Shown piece after piece: positions 24,946-34,001 of a stretch of 64,000 bases of DNA. Both the position numbers and the translations under genes were made by a program. This stretch comes from Clostridium zeae. Its GTDB lineage: Bacteria > Bacillota > Clostridia > Clostridiales > Clostridiaceae. The notes beneath the pieces were generated by a model. That model did not search any database. It had not been told where the DNA came from and saw nothing but the letters and a program-made list of their open reading frames with translations. Position 1 is the first letter of the stretch; every line of letters begins with the position of its first letter. Location: NCBI RefSeq assembly GCF_017312485.1, contig NZ_BMBA01000003.1, positions 130,921 through 194,920 on the forward strand, written 5' to 3'.

Positions 24946-26328
24946 TTACTTCTGCTCTTTTTTAATGAAATACTTTAAATTGTCTAATTGTATATCCACG
25001 GATGACTTGCTTGGTCCTCCTACAACTTCTCTTCTTTCAACACAATTTTTAAGATCTAAAGCTTCATAAATATCCTTGTCAAATAAACTTGAAAACTCCT
25101 TGAATTGCTCTAAAGTTAAATCTTCCAATTTTGTTTTCTTTTCAATGCAATAAAAAACCAGCTGTCCAATCACCTTATGAGCATCCCTAAAAGGCATCCC
25201 TTTTTTAACTAAATAATCTGCTCCATCGGTAGCATTGGTAAATCCTTCACCAGCTGCATCTCTCATTCTTCCCTTATTAACCTTCACCGTTGAAAGCATA
25301 TCACTAAATACATCTATGCATAATTTAACTGTATCTAAACTATCAAAAATAGCCTCTTTATCTTCTTGCATATCCTTGTTATAAGCTAGAGGAAGCCCCT
25401 TCATCATTGTAAGTAGAGTTATAAGCCCCCCATATACTCTTCCTGTTTTTCCTCTAACAAGTTCTGCTACATCAGGATTTTTCTTTTGTGGCATTATGCT
25501 GGAACCTGTAGAAAATCCATCATCAAGCTCTATAAAACCAAATTCTCCAGTGCACCAAAGAATTATTTCCTCGGAAAACCTCGATAAATGCATCATTATT
25601 ATTGCTAAAGCGCTATTAAGTTCTATTACGTAATCTCTGTCAGATACACCGTCTAGACTATTCATGGTAATATCTTCGAACCCCAATTCTTCCATTACCA
25701 TATATCTATCAAGAGGATAAGTAGTAGTTGCTAATGCCCCACTTCCAAGCGGAGATACATTCATCCTCTTATAACAATCTACAAGTCTAGAATAGTCTCT
25801 TTTAAACATCTCTCCATAAGCTAACAAATGATGACAAAAGGTTATGGGCTGTGCCTTTTGAAGATGTGTATATCCAGGCATTATGGTGTCAACATTTTCA
25901 GATGCTACCTTATATATTGAATTTTCAAGCTTCAATATTAAGTTCTTCAATTTATCTATTTCTTTTTTTACATACATTCTTAAATCCAATGCTACTTGAT
26001 CATTTCTACTTCTTCCAGTGTGAAGCTTTTTACCAACTTCACCTATGCTATTTATAAGCATTGTTTCTACATTCATGTGTATATCTTCAGCATATTCTGA
26101 AAAATTAACTTCTCCATTTTCTATGTTTGCTAAAATATTTTTAAGCCCTTCAACTATCTTCTCCATATCATCAAAAGAAATAACATTGCAGCTTGCAAGC
26201 ATTTTTGCATGAGCTATACTTCCCTTTATATCTTCTTCATATAATCTGTAATCAAAGGATATAGAAGAATGAAATGCATTGACTAAACTGTTTGTTTCCT
26301 TTTGAAATCTTCCACCCCAAAGTTTCAT
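24946..26328 (-). CDS. argH: argininosuccinate lyase
   Basis: 460 residues from ATG 26328, set by AGGAGGG; a longer frame runs back into argG. It cleaves argininosuccinate to arginine and fumarate. The fumarase/aspartase signature [12 protein letters not shown], the start [16 protein letters not shown] and [15 protein letters not shown] are intact. It lies 10 nt after argG, so the two are co-translated. Confidence 0.95.
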   Translation of the reverse strand: MKLWGGRFQKETNSLVNAFHSSISFDYRLYEEDIKGSIAHAKMLASCNVISFDDMEKIVEGLKNILANIENGEVNFSEYAEDIHMNVETMLINSIGEVGKKLHTGRSRNDQVALDLRMYVKKEIDKLKNLILKLENSIYKVASENVDTIMPGYTHLQKAQPITFCHHLLAYGEMFKRDYSRLVDCYKRMNVSPLGSGALATTTYPLDRYMVMEELGFEDITMNSLDGVSDRDYVIELNSALAIIMMHLSRFSEEIILWCTGEFGFIELDDGFSTGSSIMPQKKNPDVAELVRGKTGRVYGGLITLLTMMKGLPLAYNKDMQEDKEAIFDSLDTVKLCIDVFSDMLSTVKVNKGRMRDAAGEGFTNATDGADYLVKKGMPFRDAHKVIGQLVFYCIEKKTKLEDLTLEQFKEFSSLFDKDIYEALDLKNCVERREVVGGPSKSSVDIQLDNLKYFIKKEQK

Positions 26329-26338
26329 AAATTCCCTC

Positions 26339-27544
26339 CTATTTTTTTGAAAGCATTGACTTAACTGTAATTGGTAATCCAAATAGATTTATAAAGCCTT
26401 CTGCATCCTTTTGGTTATAAACTTGATCTTCTCCAAAGGTTGCTATTTCTTCACTGTAAAGAGAATATGGTGATGTTATTCCAGCATTTATTATATTTCC
26501 TTTATAAAGCTTTAACTTAACATCTCCAGTAACTGTTTCTTGTGTTTTATCTACAAAGGCACTTAGTGCTTCTCTTAAAGGAGTAAACCATAGACCAAAG
26601 TAAACCAATTCTCCAAACTTAGTTGCAACTAATTCTTTATAGTGTGATGTTTCTCTATCTAAACATAATGTTTCCAATTCTTTATGTGCATAATATAAAA
26701 TCGTTCCACCTGGAGTTTCATATACTCCTCTTGATTTCATACCAACTAATCTATTCTCAACAAGATCAATGATACCAATTCCATTTTTGCCACCTATCTC
26801 ATTAAGCTTTTTGATAAGTTCAACAGGACCATATTCAACTCCATCTATCTTCTTAGGAATACCTTGTTCAAAGGATAGAGTTACATATGTAGGCACATCT
26901 GGAGCCTTTTCAGGAGATACTGAAAGTTCTAGTATTTTATCATAGTCTGGTTCATTTTCCGGATTTTCTAAATCTAAACCTTCATGGCTTAAATGCCATA
27001 AGTTTTTATCCTTACTATAGTTTGTTTCTCTTGTTAAAGTTATAGGAATATTTTTTTCTATAGCATAATCTATCTCTTCATCCCTAGATTTTATATTCCA
27101 TTCTCTCCAAGGAGCTATTATCTTCATATCTGGTGCATATGCTTTAATTCCAAGTTCAAATCTCACTTGGTCGTTTCCTTTTCCTGTACAACCGTGAGCT
27201 ATAGCATCTGCCCCTACATTTTTTGCTATTTCTACAAGTCTTTTAGCTATTATAGGTCTTGCAAAAGATGTTCCTAAAAGATACTTTCCCTCGTATATTG
27301 CATTTGCCTTCAAACAAGGAAAAATAAAGTCATTAACTAATTCTTCTTTTAAATCAGCCACATAAAATTCTGAAGCACCAGTATTGATAGCTCTATCTCT
27401 TAATCCTTCTAATTCATCTCCTTGGCCAACATCACCTACTACAGCTACAACTTCACAACCGTAGTTTTCCTTAAGCCAAGTTATTATTATAGATGTATCA
27501 AGTCCACCTGAATATGCTAAAACAACCTTATTTAATTTCGCCAT
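26339..27544 (-). CDS. argG: argininosuccinate synthase
   Basis: 401 residues from ATG 27544, with GGAGGG 8 nt upstream (an in-frame GTG at 27553 overlaps the spacer). It joins citrulline and aspartate with ATP. The PP-loop [13 protein letters not shown] and the segment [16 protein letters not shown] are typical. It is the first gene of the cluster. A TTGCAT-18-TATAAT promoter and an ArgR-like box lie directly upstream, so arginine repression is expected. Confidence 0.96.
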   Translation of the reverse strand: MAKLNKVVLAYSGGLDTSIIITWLKENYGCEVVAVVGDVGQGDELEGLRDRAINTGASEFYVADLKEELVNDFIFPCLKANAIYEGKYLLGTSFARPIIAKRLVEIAKNVGADAIAHGCTGKGNDQVRFELGIKAYAPDMKIIAPWREWNIKSRDEEIDYAIEKNIPITLTRETNYSKDKNLWHLSHEGLDLENPENEPDYDKILELSVSPEKAPDVPTYVTLSFEQGIPKKIDGVEYGPVELIKKLNEIGGKNGIGIIDLVENRLVGMKSRGVYETPGGTILYYAHKELETLCLDRETSHYKELVATKFGELVYFGLWFTPLREALSAFVDKTQETVTGDVKLKLYKGNIINAGITSPYSLYSEEIATFGEDQVYNQKDAEGFINLFGLPITVKSMLSKK

Positions 27545-27584
27545 TAAAAACACCCTCCAATTTCTTCATTTAAAACATGTTATA

Positions 27585-27640
27585 ATTATACATTCATTCT
27601 TTATAATTATGCAATACTTTTGAATAAATTTTTATTCATA
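27585..27640 (-). promoter_or_regulatory. arg promoter and ArgR-like box
   Basis: On the minus strand, TTGCAT (forward 27609-27614) and TATAAT (forward 27585-27590) are 18 nt apart. Just upstream the minus strand reads ATGAATAAAAATTTATTCA (forward 27621-27639), close to the Bacillus ARG box ATGAATAAAAATTCA and palindromic (TGAATAAA/TTTATTCA). Confidence 0.65.
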
Positions 27641-27970
27641 TTTTTTTGCAAATACTCTTTTCTATAATATTTGCTAAAAGCTTGCACTTATATAGCTATT
27701 CATTCAATATTCTAAATATTCAGTTTTATATTATTTGTGCATAGACATGAGTTATATATGCATAAAAATCATAATTTAGAATTCATTTTCATTATTAGTT
27801 AATGCATATTTATAATATATAATTTTGAAAAACACCTAATGTGTCTGTGGAAACTGTGTCAAATTAATAATATTTATTTTTTACTATATGACCTAAAAAA
27901 TTATTCAAATCAATAGACATTACCAGGTTTGGCTAGTGCAAGAATTAAATACTTTCCTGTTCAATAACAA

Positions 27971-27997
27971 ATGCAAAGATTTAAAAAACCTTTGCAT
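27971..27997 (-). terminator. hairpin after the first CNNM gene
   Basis: ATGCAAAG pairs with CTTTGCAT, 4 nt beyond the stop codon. The minus-strand loop is T-rich, but only a short T-run follows, so termination may be weak. Confidence 0.55.
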
Positions 27998-28000
27998 CTG

Positions 28001-29296
28001 TCATTGTATAAATATCTTCACTCTTTCTACTCTTTTTTCACTCATTTCTTCTATCTTTAAGGTTATATTATGGTAATTCACTATTGAATTTTCTATATTT
28101 TTAGGAATCGTTCCAAGCATCTCAAGAACAAATCCACCGATAGTATCAGTGTCCTCAGAATTAATATTCAAATTAAGTATTTCATTAACCCTGTATATTG
28201 ATAAAAGTCCATCCACACTATAGGTATTGTCATCGATCTTTCTTATCTCTTGTTCATCTTCGTCATATTCATCTGATATATTTCCCATCACTTCTTCCAC
28301 TAAGTCCTCTAAGGTCACTATCCCTGAGAAACCTCCATATTCATCTATCAATATAGCCATATGACTTTTGGTTTCCTTTATATCCTTAAAAAGTTCATCA
28401 ATATGTTTTGTTTCAGGTACAAAATAAGGCTCTCTAACTAATTTATTAAGCTCTATATCCTCTATGTCTTTAGTTATAAATTGACTAAAAATATCCTTAG
28501 TATATAAAATTCCAATTATATTATCCACTTCATCTTCATAGATAGGTATTCTAGAAAACTTCTCATGTACTATTTCTTCTATAACATCTGCGATTTTCTC
28601 ATCACCGTCTAACATGAATACTTCAGTCCTAGGTATCATTACCTCTTTCGCTAGCTTGTCATCAAACCTAAATATCCCATTTATCATTTCTCTTTCTGTT
28701 TCATTTATTACTCCATGTTCTTTCCCTACTTCTATCATTGATTTTATTTCTTCTTCTGATACCCTCTCTTCCATGTTATTCATATCTATTCCAAATAACC
28801 TTATTAAAAGATTGGTTGAGAAAGAAAGAAATTTCACAAATGGTACTGTAATCTTAGATATCATAACTACAGGCTTTACTGTAAACATCGCTACAGATTC
28901 AGATTTTTTTAAAGCTACTCTTTTAGGAAATAGTTCACCTAGCACTAATGTGAAATATGATATTACAATTGTTATAATCACCAATGCAATCTGATCGCTA
29001 TATGGCACATTATTCTTGGATAAAAATCTTGCAAAGCTATTAGATAAACTTGTTGCTGCAGATGCACTAGCAAAAAATCCTGCAAGAGTTATTCCAACTT
29101 GAATAGTAGCTAAAAATCTACTTGGCTCTTTGGTAAGATTCCTAAGCAATATAGCTTTTTTATCTCCCTTATCAGCTAAAATTCCTATCCTATTTTTATT
29201 TAAAGAGACTATGGACATCTCAGCTGCTACAAGAAATGCATTTATAGCAATTAATACTACTACTAATAAAATGCTTGTGATTAAATTTTCTTCCAT
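28001..29296 (-). CDS. CNNM/CorC-type membrane protein (hemolysin family), paralogue 1
   Basis: 431 residues. An N-terminal DUF21/CNNM domain (about 1-190, four membrane segments, AINAFLVAAEMSIVSLNKNRI) is followed by two CBS domains (about 205-330, MIPRTEVFML then FVPETKHIDELFKDIK) and a C-terminal CorC_HlyC domain (about 345-431, YSVDGLLSIYRVNEIL). Proteins of this type are linked to magnesium efflux, not haemolysis. It is strongly related to the protein at 39316-40632. AAAGGAG sets ATG 29296. Confidence 0.9.
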   Translation of the reverse strand: MEENLITSILLVVVLIAINAFLVAAEMSIVSLNKNRIGILADKGDKKAILLRNLTKEPSRFLATIQVGITLAGFFASASAATSLSNSFARFLSKNNVPYSDQIALVIITIVISYFTLVLGELFPKRVALKKSESVAMFTVKPVVMISKITVPFVKFLSFSTNLLIRLFGIDMNNMEERVSEEEIKSMIEVGKEHGVINETEREMINGIFRFDDKLAKEVMIPRTEVFMLDGDEKIADVIEEIVHEKFSRIPIYEDEVDNIIGILYTKDIFSQFITKDIEDIELNKLVREPYFVPETKHIDELFKDIKETKSHMAILIDEYGGFSGIVTLEDLVEEVMGNISDEYDEDEQEIRKIDDNTYSVDGLLSIYRVNEILNLNINSEDTDTIGGFVLEMLGTIPKNIENSIVNYHNITLKIEEMSEKRVERVKIFIQ

Positions 29297-29434
29297 AGTA
29301 TTCTCCTTTAGTACTAAGATAAAAGTTTTTTTGAACTTAACTATGCTTATTATTTCTTAAAACATTTACTATTATCCTATTGATTTTTCTGGGTTTAGTT
29401 ACCAAAAAAATTTATATTAATCTCGACAGTAAAA

Positions 29435-29465
29435 AATGCTATTGAGCAAAAAGCCCAATAGCATT
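29435..29465 (-). terminator. second hairpin downstream of rrf2
   Basis: AATGCTATTGaGC pairs with GCcCAATAGCATT around AAAAA; on the minus strand TTTTTTAC follows. It is a backup terminator behind the one at 29531. Confidence 0.7.
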
Positions 29466-29530
29466 AATAAAAACATAAACTTTACATATCCAAGTATTTA
29501 ACCTTACTAAAAACTTCTAGAAAATAAAAA

Positions 29531-29555
29531 AATTAGGGAATATTCATCCCTAATT
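29531..29555 (-). terminator. terminator overlapping the rrf2 stop codon
   Basis: AATTAGGGAA...TTCATCCCTAATT forms a compact stem that includes the TAG stop; on the minus strand it is followed by TTTTTTATTTT. Confidence 0.82.
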
Positions 29556-29966
29556 AAATCTATTATTCATTATATCATCAAAGGTTATACCATTGAGTTG
29601 TTCATTTACTATATTTTGAATTCTATTCAAAGCATTATGCAATTGACATCTTCCAGATCTATTTGCATTACATATTTCAGGCTCACCTATACATTTAGCA
29701 ACATAAGTAGGTCCATCTATTGCTTCTATAACATCATTCAAATGTATCTCTTGCGGAAGCCTTGCTAATGAATAACCACCATTAACACCTCTATAAGAAC
29801 TAACGATCTTCGCATGTGTCAACTTTCTAAGTATCTTAAGCAAAAATCTTATAGGAACTTTTTCATGTTCTGATATGGATCTTGCTTCTATCTTGGTGCC
29901 GTAATCTAATTTACAAAAATATAAAACGACTCTTAAAGCATAATCTACTTCTTGTGTTATCTTCAT
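29550..29966 (-). CDS. Rrf2-family transcriptional regulator
   Basis: 138 residues. The winged helix starts MKITQEVDYALRVVLYF, and the recognition region is IPIRFLL-type (VPIRFLLKILRKLTHAKIV) with the wing SYRGVNGGYSLAR. Three cysteines near residues 91-107 (AKCIGEPEICNANRSGRC) are spaced as in Fe-S-sensing IscR/NsrR relatives, so it may carry a redox- or NO-sensing cluster. Neighbours are peroxidases on the other strand. The target genes are unknown. Confidence 0.87.
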   Translation of the reverse strand: MKITQEVDYALRVVLYFCKLDYGTKIEARSISEHEKVPIRFLLKILRKLTHAKIVSSYRGVNGGYSLARLPQEIHLNDVIEAIDGPTYVAKCIGEPEICNANRSGRCQLHNALNRIQNIVNEQLNGITFDDIMNNRFN

Positions 29967-30061
29967 AATATTACCCCTTATAAGGTTTTAAATACATGAC
30001 TAAATATAGCACTAATCCATTGAAATGTCAACGTTTCACTTGATTTGCCACAGTCACTAAC

Positions 30062-30128
30062 TATGTATCACTTCACTTCAAAATCTACTTTTAAAACTCA
30101 TTTGAGTTTTGAGATGATAATTTTTCAT
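30062..30128. repeat. truncated palindromic repeat, copy G
   Basis: ATGTATCACTTCACTTC (left-end type) is followed by CTACTTTTAAAACTCATTTGAGTTTTGAG. No matching right end is found, so it is a decayed or partial copy. It lies upstream of the gpx promoter. Confidence 0.45.
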
Positions 30129-30171
30129 TTTTATATTTACAACGAAAACTTTCCATGATATTATGAATGTA

Positions 30172-30201
30172 TACAATTCGGTTTTGTACAATTTAATTTT
30201 A
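30172..30201 (+). promoter_or_regulatory. OhrR-like operator in front of the first gpx gene
   Basis: TACAATTCGGTTTTGTA (30172-30188, TACAA/TTGTA dyad) overlaps TACAATTTAATTTTA (30187-30201), close to the Bacillus OhrR box TACAATTAAATTGTA. A similar GCAATTTAATTAAA lies upstream of the second gpx gene. Confidence 0.55.
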
Positions 30202-30227
30202 TAATATATAATTAGGAGATGTTTAAA

Positions 30228-30773
30228 ATGTCTATTTATGATTTTAAGGTGAACAACATTGATGGAAAGGAAATAGAATTATCTCAGTACAAAGGTAAAG
30301 TTTTAATCATTGCTAACACTGCAACTAAATGTGGATTCGCTCCACAACTTGAAGATCTACAAAAGTTATACGAAAAATATAAAAATGCAGGGTTAGAAAT
30401 TTTAGGTTTCCCTTCAAATCAATTTGAGAACCAAGAACCCGGCTCAAATGAAGATGTAAAAAAAGTTTGTTCAATAAACTACGGAGTAACATTTAATATG
30501 TTTGAGAAAGCTGATGTTCGTGGTAAAGATTCTCTTCCATTGTTTAATTATCTTGTATCGCAAAAACCCTTTAGAGGTTTTAACTTAAATGATCCTCAGC
30601 AAAAATTTTTCAATGCATTTTTAGAAGAAAACTTTCCTGAATCTTTAATCGATGATTCTATAAAATGGAACTTCACTAAATTCCTTGTTGATAGGAATGG
30701 TAAGATAATTGGAAGATTTGAATCTCCTGTTGATCCCTTAAGCATGGAAAGCTATATTGAAGCTTTATTATAA
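30228..30773 (+). CDS. glutathione peroxidase family protein 1 (Cys type)
   Basis: 181 residues from ATG 30228 (TAGGAGA 10 nt upstream). The peroxidatic Cys is in NTATKCGFAPQLEDLQ, the Gln in GFPSNQFENQEPG and the Trp in KWNFTKFLVDR, the catalytic set of thioredoxin-dependent, cysteine-type GPx. It has an extra segment around residues 115-140 (RGFNLNDPQQKFFNAF) missing in the neighbour, near the loop that in larger GPx forms helps oligomerise. The electron donor is probably thioredoxin rather than glutathione. It is co-oriented with the second gpx gene and the ohrR-like gene. Confidence 0.9.
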   Translation: MSIYDFKVNNIDGKEIELSQYKGKVLIIANTATKCGFAPQLEDLQKLYEKYKNAGLEILGFPSNQFENQEPGSNEDVKKVCSINYGVTFNMFEKADVRGKDSLPLFNYLVSQKPFRGFNLNDPQQKFFNAFLEENFPESLIDDSIKWNFTKFLVDRNGKIIGRFESPVDPLSMESYIEALL

Positions 30774-30939
30774 TTTATATATTGTCGATGATTCCAATTT
30801 CAGTATCGCTAATAAAGTTTCTAATTTTAATTCGTTTAAAGAAGAACTATTTACATTTAAATATATAAATGATATATTTATATTATCAATTCAATTTTAT
30901 GCAATTTAATTAAACTCAATATTTTTGGAGGTATTAAAA

Positions 30940-31422
30940 ATGAATATATATGATTTTAAAGCTATAGATATAGATGGTAGAGAGGTTGACTTTTCTGATT
31001 ATAAGGGTAAAGTATTACTTATAGTAAACACTGCAAGTAAGTGTGGTCTTACACCTCAATTTAAAGAATTAGAGGCTTTGTATAATAAACTTAGAAGTAA
31101 AAACTTTGAGATTCTTGGATTCCCTTGTAACCAATTCGCTAGCCAAGATCCAGGAAACAGTGAAGAAATAAAAAGTTTTTGTCTTCTAAACTATGGAGTA
31201 ACTTTTAAGATGTTTGAGAAGGTTGATGTAAACGGAGAAAATGCACATCCTATCTACAAATATTTGACTTCTCAAAAAGGTGGACTTTTGAACAAGGCCG
31301 TTAAGTGGAATTTCACAAAATTCTTAGTTGATTCAAACGGAAATGTAGTAGACAGATTTGCTCCAACTACATCACCTTCAAAGATTGAGGAGGATATAAA
31401 TAAACTTTTAAAGGACGTGTAA
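30940..31422 (+). CDS. glutathione peroxidase family protein 2 (Cys type)
   Basis: 160 residues from ATG 30940, with TTGGAGG upstream. Active-site stretches are NTASKCGLTPQFKELE, FPCNQFASQDPG and VKWNFTKFLVD. It is a paralogue of the preceding gene; the 167-nt gap contains its own OhrR-box-like GCAATTTAATTAAA. Its stop is 3 nt before the OhrR-type regulator, so the two are co-translated, which strengthens the view that organic peroxides control this set. Confidence 0.92.
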   Translation: MNIYDFKAIDIDGREVDFSDYKGKVLLIVNTASKCGLTPQFKELEALYNKLRSKNFEILGFPCNQFASQDPGNSEEIKSFCLLNYGVTFKMFEKVDVNGENAHPIYKYLTSQKGGLLNKAVKWNFTKFLVDSNGNVVDRFAPTTSPSKIEEDINKLLKDV

Positions 31423-31425
31423 CAA

Positions 31426-31869
31426 ATGGAAAATAACGAATTAAAAGATGAAATGTTAAAATTAGATAATCAGCTGTGCTTTGCTATTTATGCTTGTTCC
31501 AAAGAGATAATTAAAGGATATAGACCTTATCTTGATGAGTTAGGTCTTACTTATACACAATATATAACTCTACTTTCACTTTGGGAAAAAGATGATGTAA
31601 CAGTAAAAGAATTAGGAAACAAATTATATCTTGATTCTGGTACTTTAACACCATTATTAAAAAAGTTAGAAGCTTCTAATTTAATAGAAAGAATTAGAGA
31701 TAAGGAAGATGAAAGAAACGTTATAATAAAGCTTACTGAAGAAGGCAAGAATAAAAAACTGTCAGCTGAATGCATTCCTCAAAAGTTATTGGAAAATACT
31801 AAGCTATCACCAGAAAAACTTTTAAGCATAAGAGAAAGCATGAAAGCTTTACTGGAATCAATGAGATAG
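31426..31869 (+). CDS. ohrR: MarR-family organic peroxide sensor, OhrR-like
   Basis: 147 residues. DNQLCFAIYACSKEI near residue 15 matches the reactive-cysteine helix of OhrR (DQLCFLLYASSRE in Bacillus), and LGLTYTQYITLLSLWE continues the match. The winged helix holds DSGTLTPLLKKLEASNLIER and RDKEDERNVIIKLTEEG. OhrR is oxidised by organic hydroperoxides and then leaves DNA. The upstream gpx pair are the likely targets, since OhrR-box-like sites precede both. A second cysteine at position 24 or so and one later (SAECIPQ) might allow disulfide formation. Confidence 0.88.
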   Translation: MENNELKDEMLKLDNQLCFAIYACSKEIIKGYRPYLDELGLTYTQYITLLSLWEKDDVTVKELGNKLYLDSGTLTPLLKKLEASNLIERIRDKEDERNVIIKLTEEGKNKKLSAECIPQKLLENTKLSPEKLLSIRESMKALLESMR

Positions 31870-31873
31870 TATA

Positions 31874-31907
31874 AAAACTACCAGAAATATTTCTGGTAGT
31901 TTTTATT
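31874..31907 (+). terminator. intrinsic terminator of the gpx-ohrR operon
   Basis: AAAACTACCAGAAA pairs with TTTCTGGTAGTTTT around a minimal loop, followed by TATTTTA. Confidence 0.88.
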
Positions 31908-32046
31908 TTATATTAACTTTTCTCTGTTTCTTCATAAAGAATTCATATAAAATGGATATCATTAATAGTATGCTGATATTTTTCACGAACAATTAATCCA
32001 TAAGATAAAATAATTTGAGGTGTAAAATGTTATAGGGGTGATAAAA

Positions 32047-33885
32047 ATGGCAATAAAAAGTATAAACCTTAGCGTTAACGACATGACCTGTACTTCTTGC
32101 GAAAATAGAATATCTAATTCTTTGAAAACTCTTTCTGGTATATTAGAAGTAAAGGCCAGTTATAAGAATTCATCTGTTTATGTTAAGTTCGACAATGAAA
32201 AATGCTCTTATGGGAAAATATGCAGAGCAATAGAAGAGATAGGTTATACAGTCACAGGAAATACTTTATCCCAAAGTAATACTGCTAAAACTGAAATACT
32301 ACCTATAATTGCAATAATACTTATAGCATTTGTATTTATAAAATTAGGTCAGAATTCTATTGGCTTTGATATGAGTTCTAAACTAGGAACAAATACTACA
32401 TACGTTATGCTATTTGTAATAGGTATTTTCACATCACTACATTGCGTTGGTATGTGTGGAGGCATAATGCTTTCTCAAAGTATCTCCATAAAAGGTGTAA
32501 ATAAATTTTCAAACCTAAAACCTTCACTTTTTTATAACTTTGGAAGGTTAATATCTTATACATTATTAGGTGGAATAGTTGGTGCTATAGGCTCTGTATT
32601 TAGCATAACTATAGGAACTCAAGCCTTAATATCTATAATTGCCGGAGTTTTTATGGTGATAATGGGATTTAATTTAGCCGGATTTAAATTTTTTAGATCT
32701 ATTAACATCAAACTTCCTTGGTCAAACTGTAATACAAAAAAATCACTAACAGGTAAGCCATTAATTGTAGGTCTTTTAAATGGTTTGATGCCTTGTGGCC
32801 CTCTTCAAACAATGCAATTATACGCCCTTGCTACTGGTAGTCCAATTAAAGGCGCAATTTCTATGTTCATATTCGCATTAGGTACTATTCCACTTATGCT
32901 TATATTTGGAGTTGCTGCAAGTTTTCTTAACAGTGGTAAAACTAAAAAGCTTTTAAAAGTAAGCGGAATTGTAGTTATATTATTAGGATTTATCATGGCT
33001 AATAGAGGATTTACTCTAATGGGCTTTAATATATCACCTATGTCTATACTAAGTGGTAAAACCGTGGCTTCTAATGTTAAGATGTCTGATGATAACAAAG
33101 GAAAATTAGTTGATGGAAAACAAGTTATCAACTTAACTGCAGATAGCAAAGGCTATTCTCCTAATGTAGTATTTCTTCAAAAAAATGTACCGGCAAAGAT
33201 AGTTATCGATGGAAAACTTATAACTTCCTGTAATAACGAAATTGTGTTTCCTAGTCTAAACATAAGTAAAAAACTAAAATCAGGTGAAAATGTAATAGAG
33301 TTTACTCCTACAGACAAAGATATTGATTACAGCTGTTGGATGGGTATGATCACCGGTAAAATCAAAGTTGTTGATGACTTAGGCAATGTGTCTCAGGAAG
33401 ACGTTTCTAAGGCTCAATCAGACCAACAACAATCTGCTGCTGGAGCAAGTTGCTGCTCTCCTACCGGAGGAACTGCTCAAGAAGCACAATTATATGGTCA
33501 ACCTATTTCTAAGGTACCTACTAATAAAATAGTTGTAAAAGCTAAAATTGATGGTGTAACACAAAAGCTTTCGATTAAAGCTAATAGTAACGAGTTCGAA
33601 CCTTTAGTGTGGGTATTTAAAAAAGGTCTCACAGCTAATGTTTCTTTTAATTTAGATGGTATGAATAACGCCGATGGTAAATATGATCTTATAGGTTTTA
33701 CTACAAATACTAAAGTTAATAGCTTTACTATAAGTAATTATCTCGGAAAATTAGATATGAAATTTGATAAAGAGGAAACTTATTTTATAGAAAAGGATAA
33801 TAACATTTACGGAGTTATTAAAGTTGTTTCTGACTTTGATAATGCTGACTTAGAACAAATAAGAACTGAAACTATAAACCAATAA
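32047..33885 (+). CDS. HMA - SafE/UreH-type membrane - cupredoxin fusion protein
   Basis: 612 residues from ATG 32047 (AGGGGTG upstream; the GTG at 32038 overlaps that site). Domains: an HMA metal-binding domain (1-70, MTCTSCENR); a membrane region of about six or seven helices (80-330) of the TauE/SafE COG2836 kind with HCVGMCGG and GLMPCGPLQTMQLYA; a cupredoxin-like domain with Cys ligands (about 355-450, ITSCNN and YSCWMGMITG); and a second, Cys-poor cupredoxin-like domain (about 490-600). A GASCCSPTGG linker adds cysteines. It probably moves or buffers copper or a similar soft metal at the membrane. It stands alone between a terminator and a repeat. Confidence 0.85.
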   Translation: MAIKSINLSVNDMTCTSCENRISNSLKTLSGILEVKASYKNSSVYVKFDNEKCSYGKICRAIEEIGYTVTGNTLSQSNTAKTEILPIIAIILIAFVFIKLGQNSIGFDMSSKLGTNTTYVMLFVIGIFTSLHCVGMCGGIMLSQSISIKGVNKFSNLKPSLFYNFGRLISYTLLGGIVGAIGSVFSITIGTQALISIIAGVFMVIMGFNLAGFKFFRSINIKLPWSNCNTKKSLTGKPLIVGLLNGLMPCGPLQTMQLYALATGSPIKGAISMFIFALGTIPLMLIFGVAASFLNSGKTKKLLKVSGIVVILLGFIMANRGFTLMGFNISPMSILSGKTVASNVKMSDDNKGKLVDGKQVINLTADSKGYSPNVVFLQKNVPAKIVIDGKLITSCNNEIVFPSLNISKKLKSGENVIEFTPTDKDIDYSCWMGMITGKIKVVDDLGNVSQEDVSKAQSDQQQSAAGASCCSPTGGTAQEAQLYGQPISKVPTNKIVVKAKIDGVTQKLSIKANSNEFEPLVWVFKKGLTANVSFNLDGMNNADGKYDLIGFTTNTKVNSFTISNYLGKLDMKFDKEETYFIEKDNNIYGVIKVVSDFDNADLEQIRTETINQ

Positions 33886-33893
33886 TCACCTAA

Positions 33894-33992
33894 AAATGTA
33901 CCACTTCAATGCGGAATCTATTTTTAGCTCTCTCACAGTTTTTAGTGAAAAGATTTAAAACATAAATTCAAATGCGAAGTGGTACATCTTTA
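33894..33992. repeat. dispersed ~100-nt palindromic repeat, copy D
   Basis: AAATGTACCACTTCAATGCG pairs with CAAATGCGAAGTGGTACATC across the ends. The apex is CTCTCACAG...AGTGAAAAG and the arms are TATTTTTAGC and TTTAAAACATA. It lies between convergent genes. Confidence 0.88.
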
Positions 33993-34001
33993 TGTATGGT
34001 T

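Larger units (their letters stand above)
27545..28000. other. 456-nt region between argG and the CNNM gene
   Basis: It holds the arg promoter and ArgR-like box near argG and a terminator at 27971-27997 for the gene ending at 28001. Between them lies AT-rich sequence with no gene recognised; TATAATTAT occurs twice (27581 and 27602) within the promoter. Confidence 0.5.

Noticed and set aside
27545-27700. A T-box leader upstream of argG
   Set aside because: No T-box sequence or antiterminator bulge is present; the ArgR-like box and standard promoter explain the region better.
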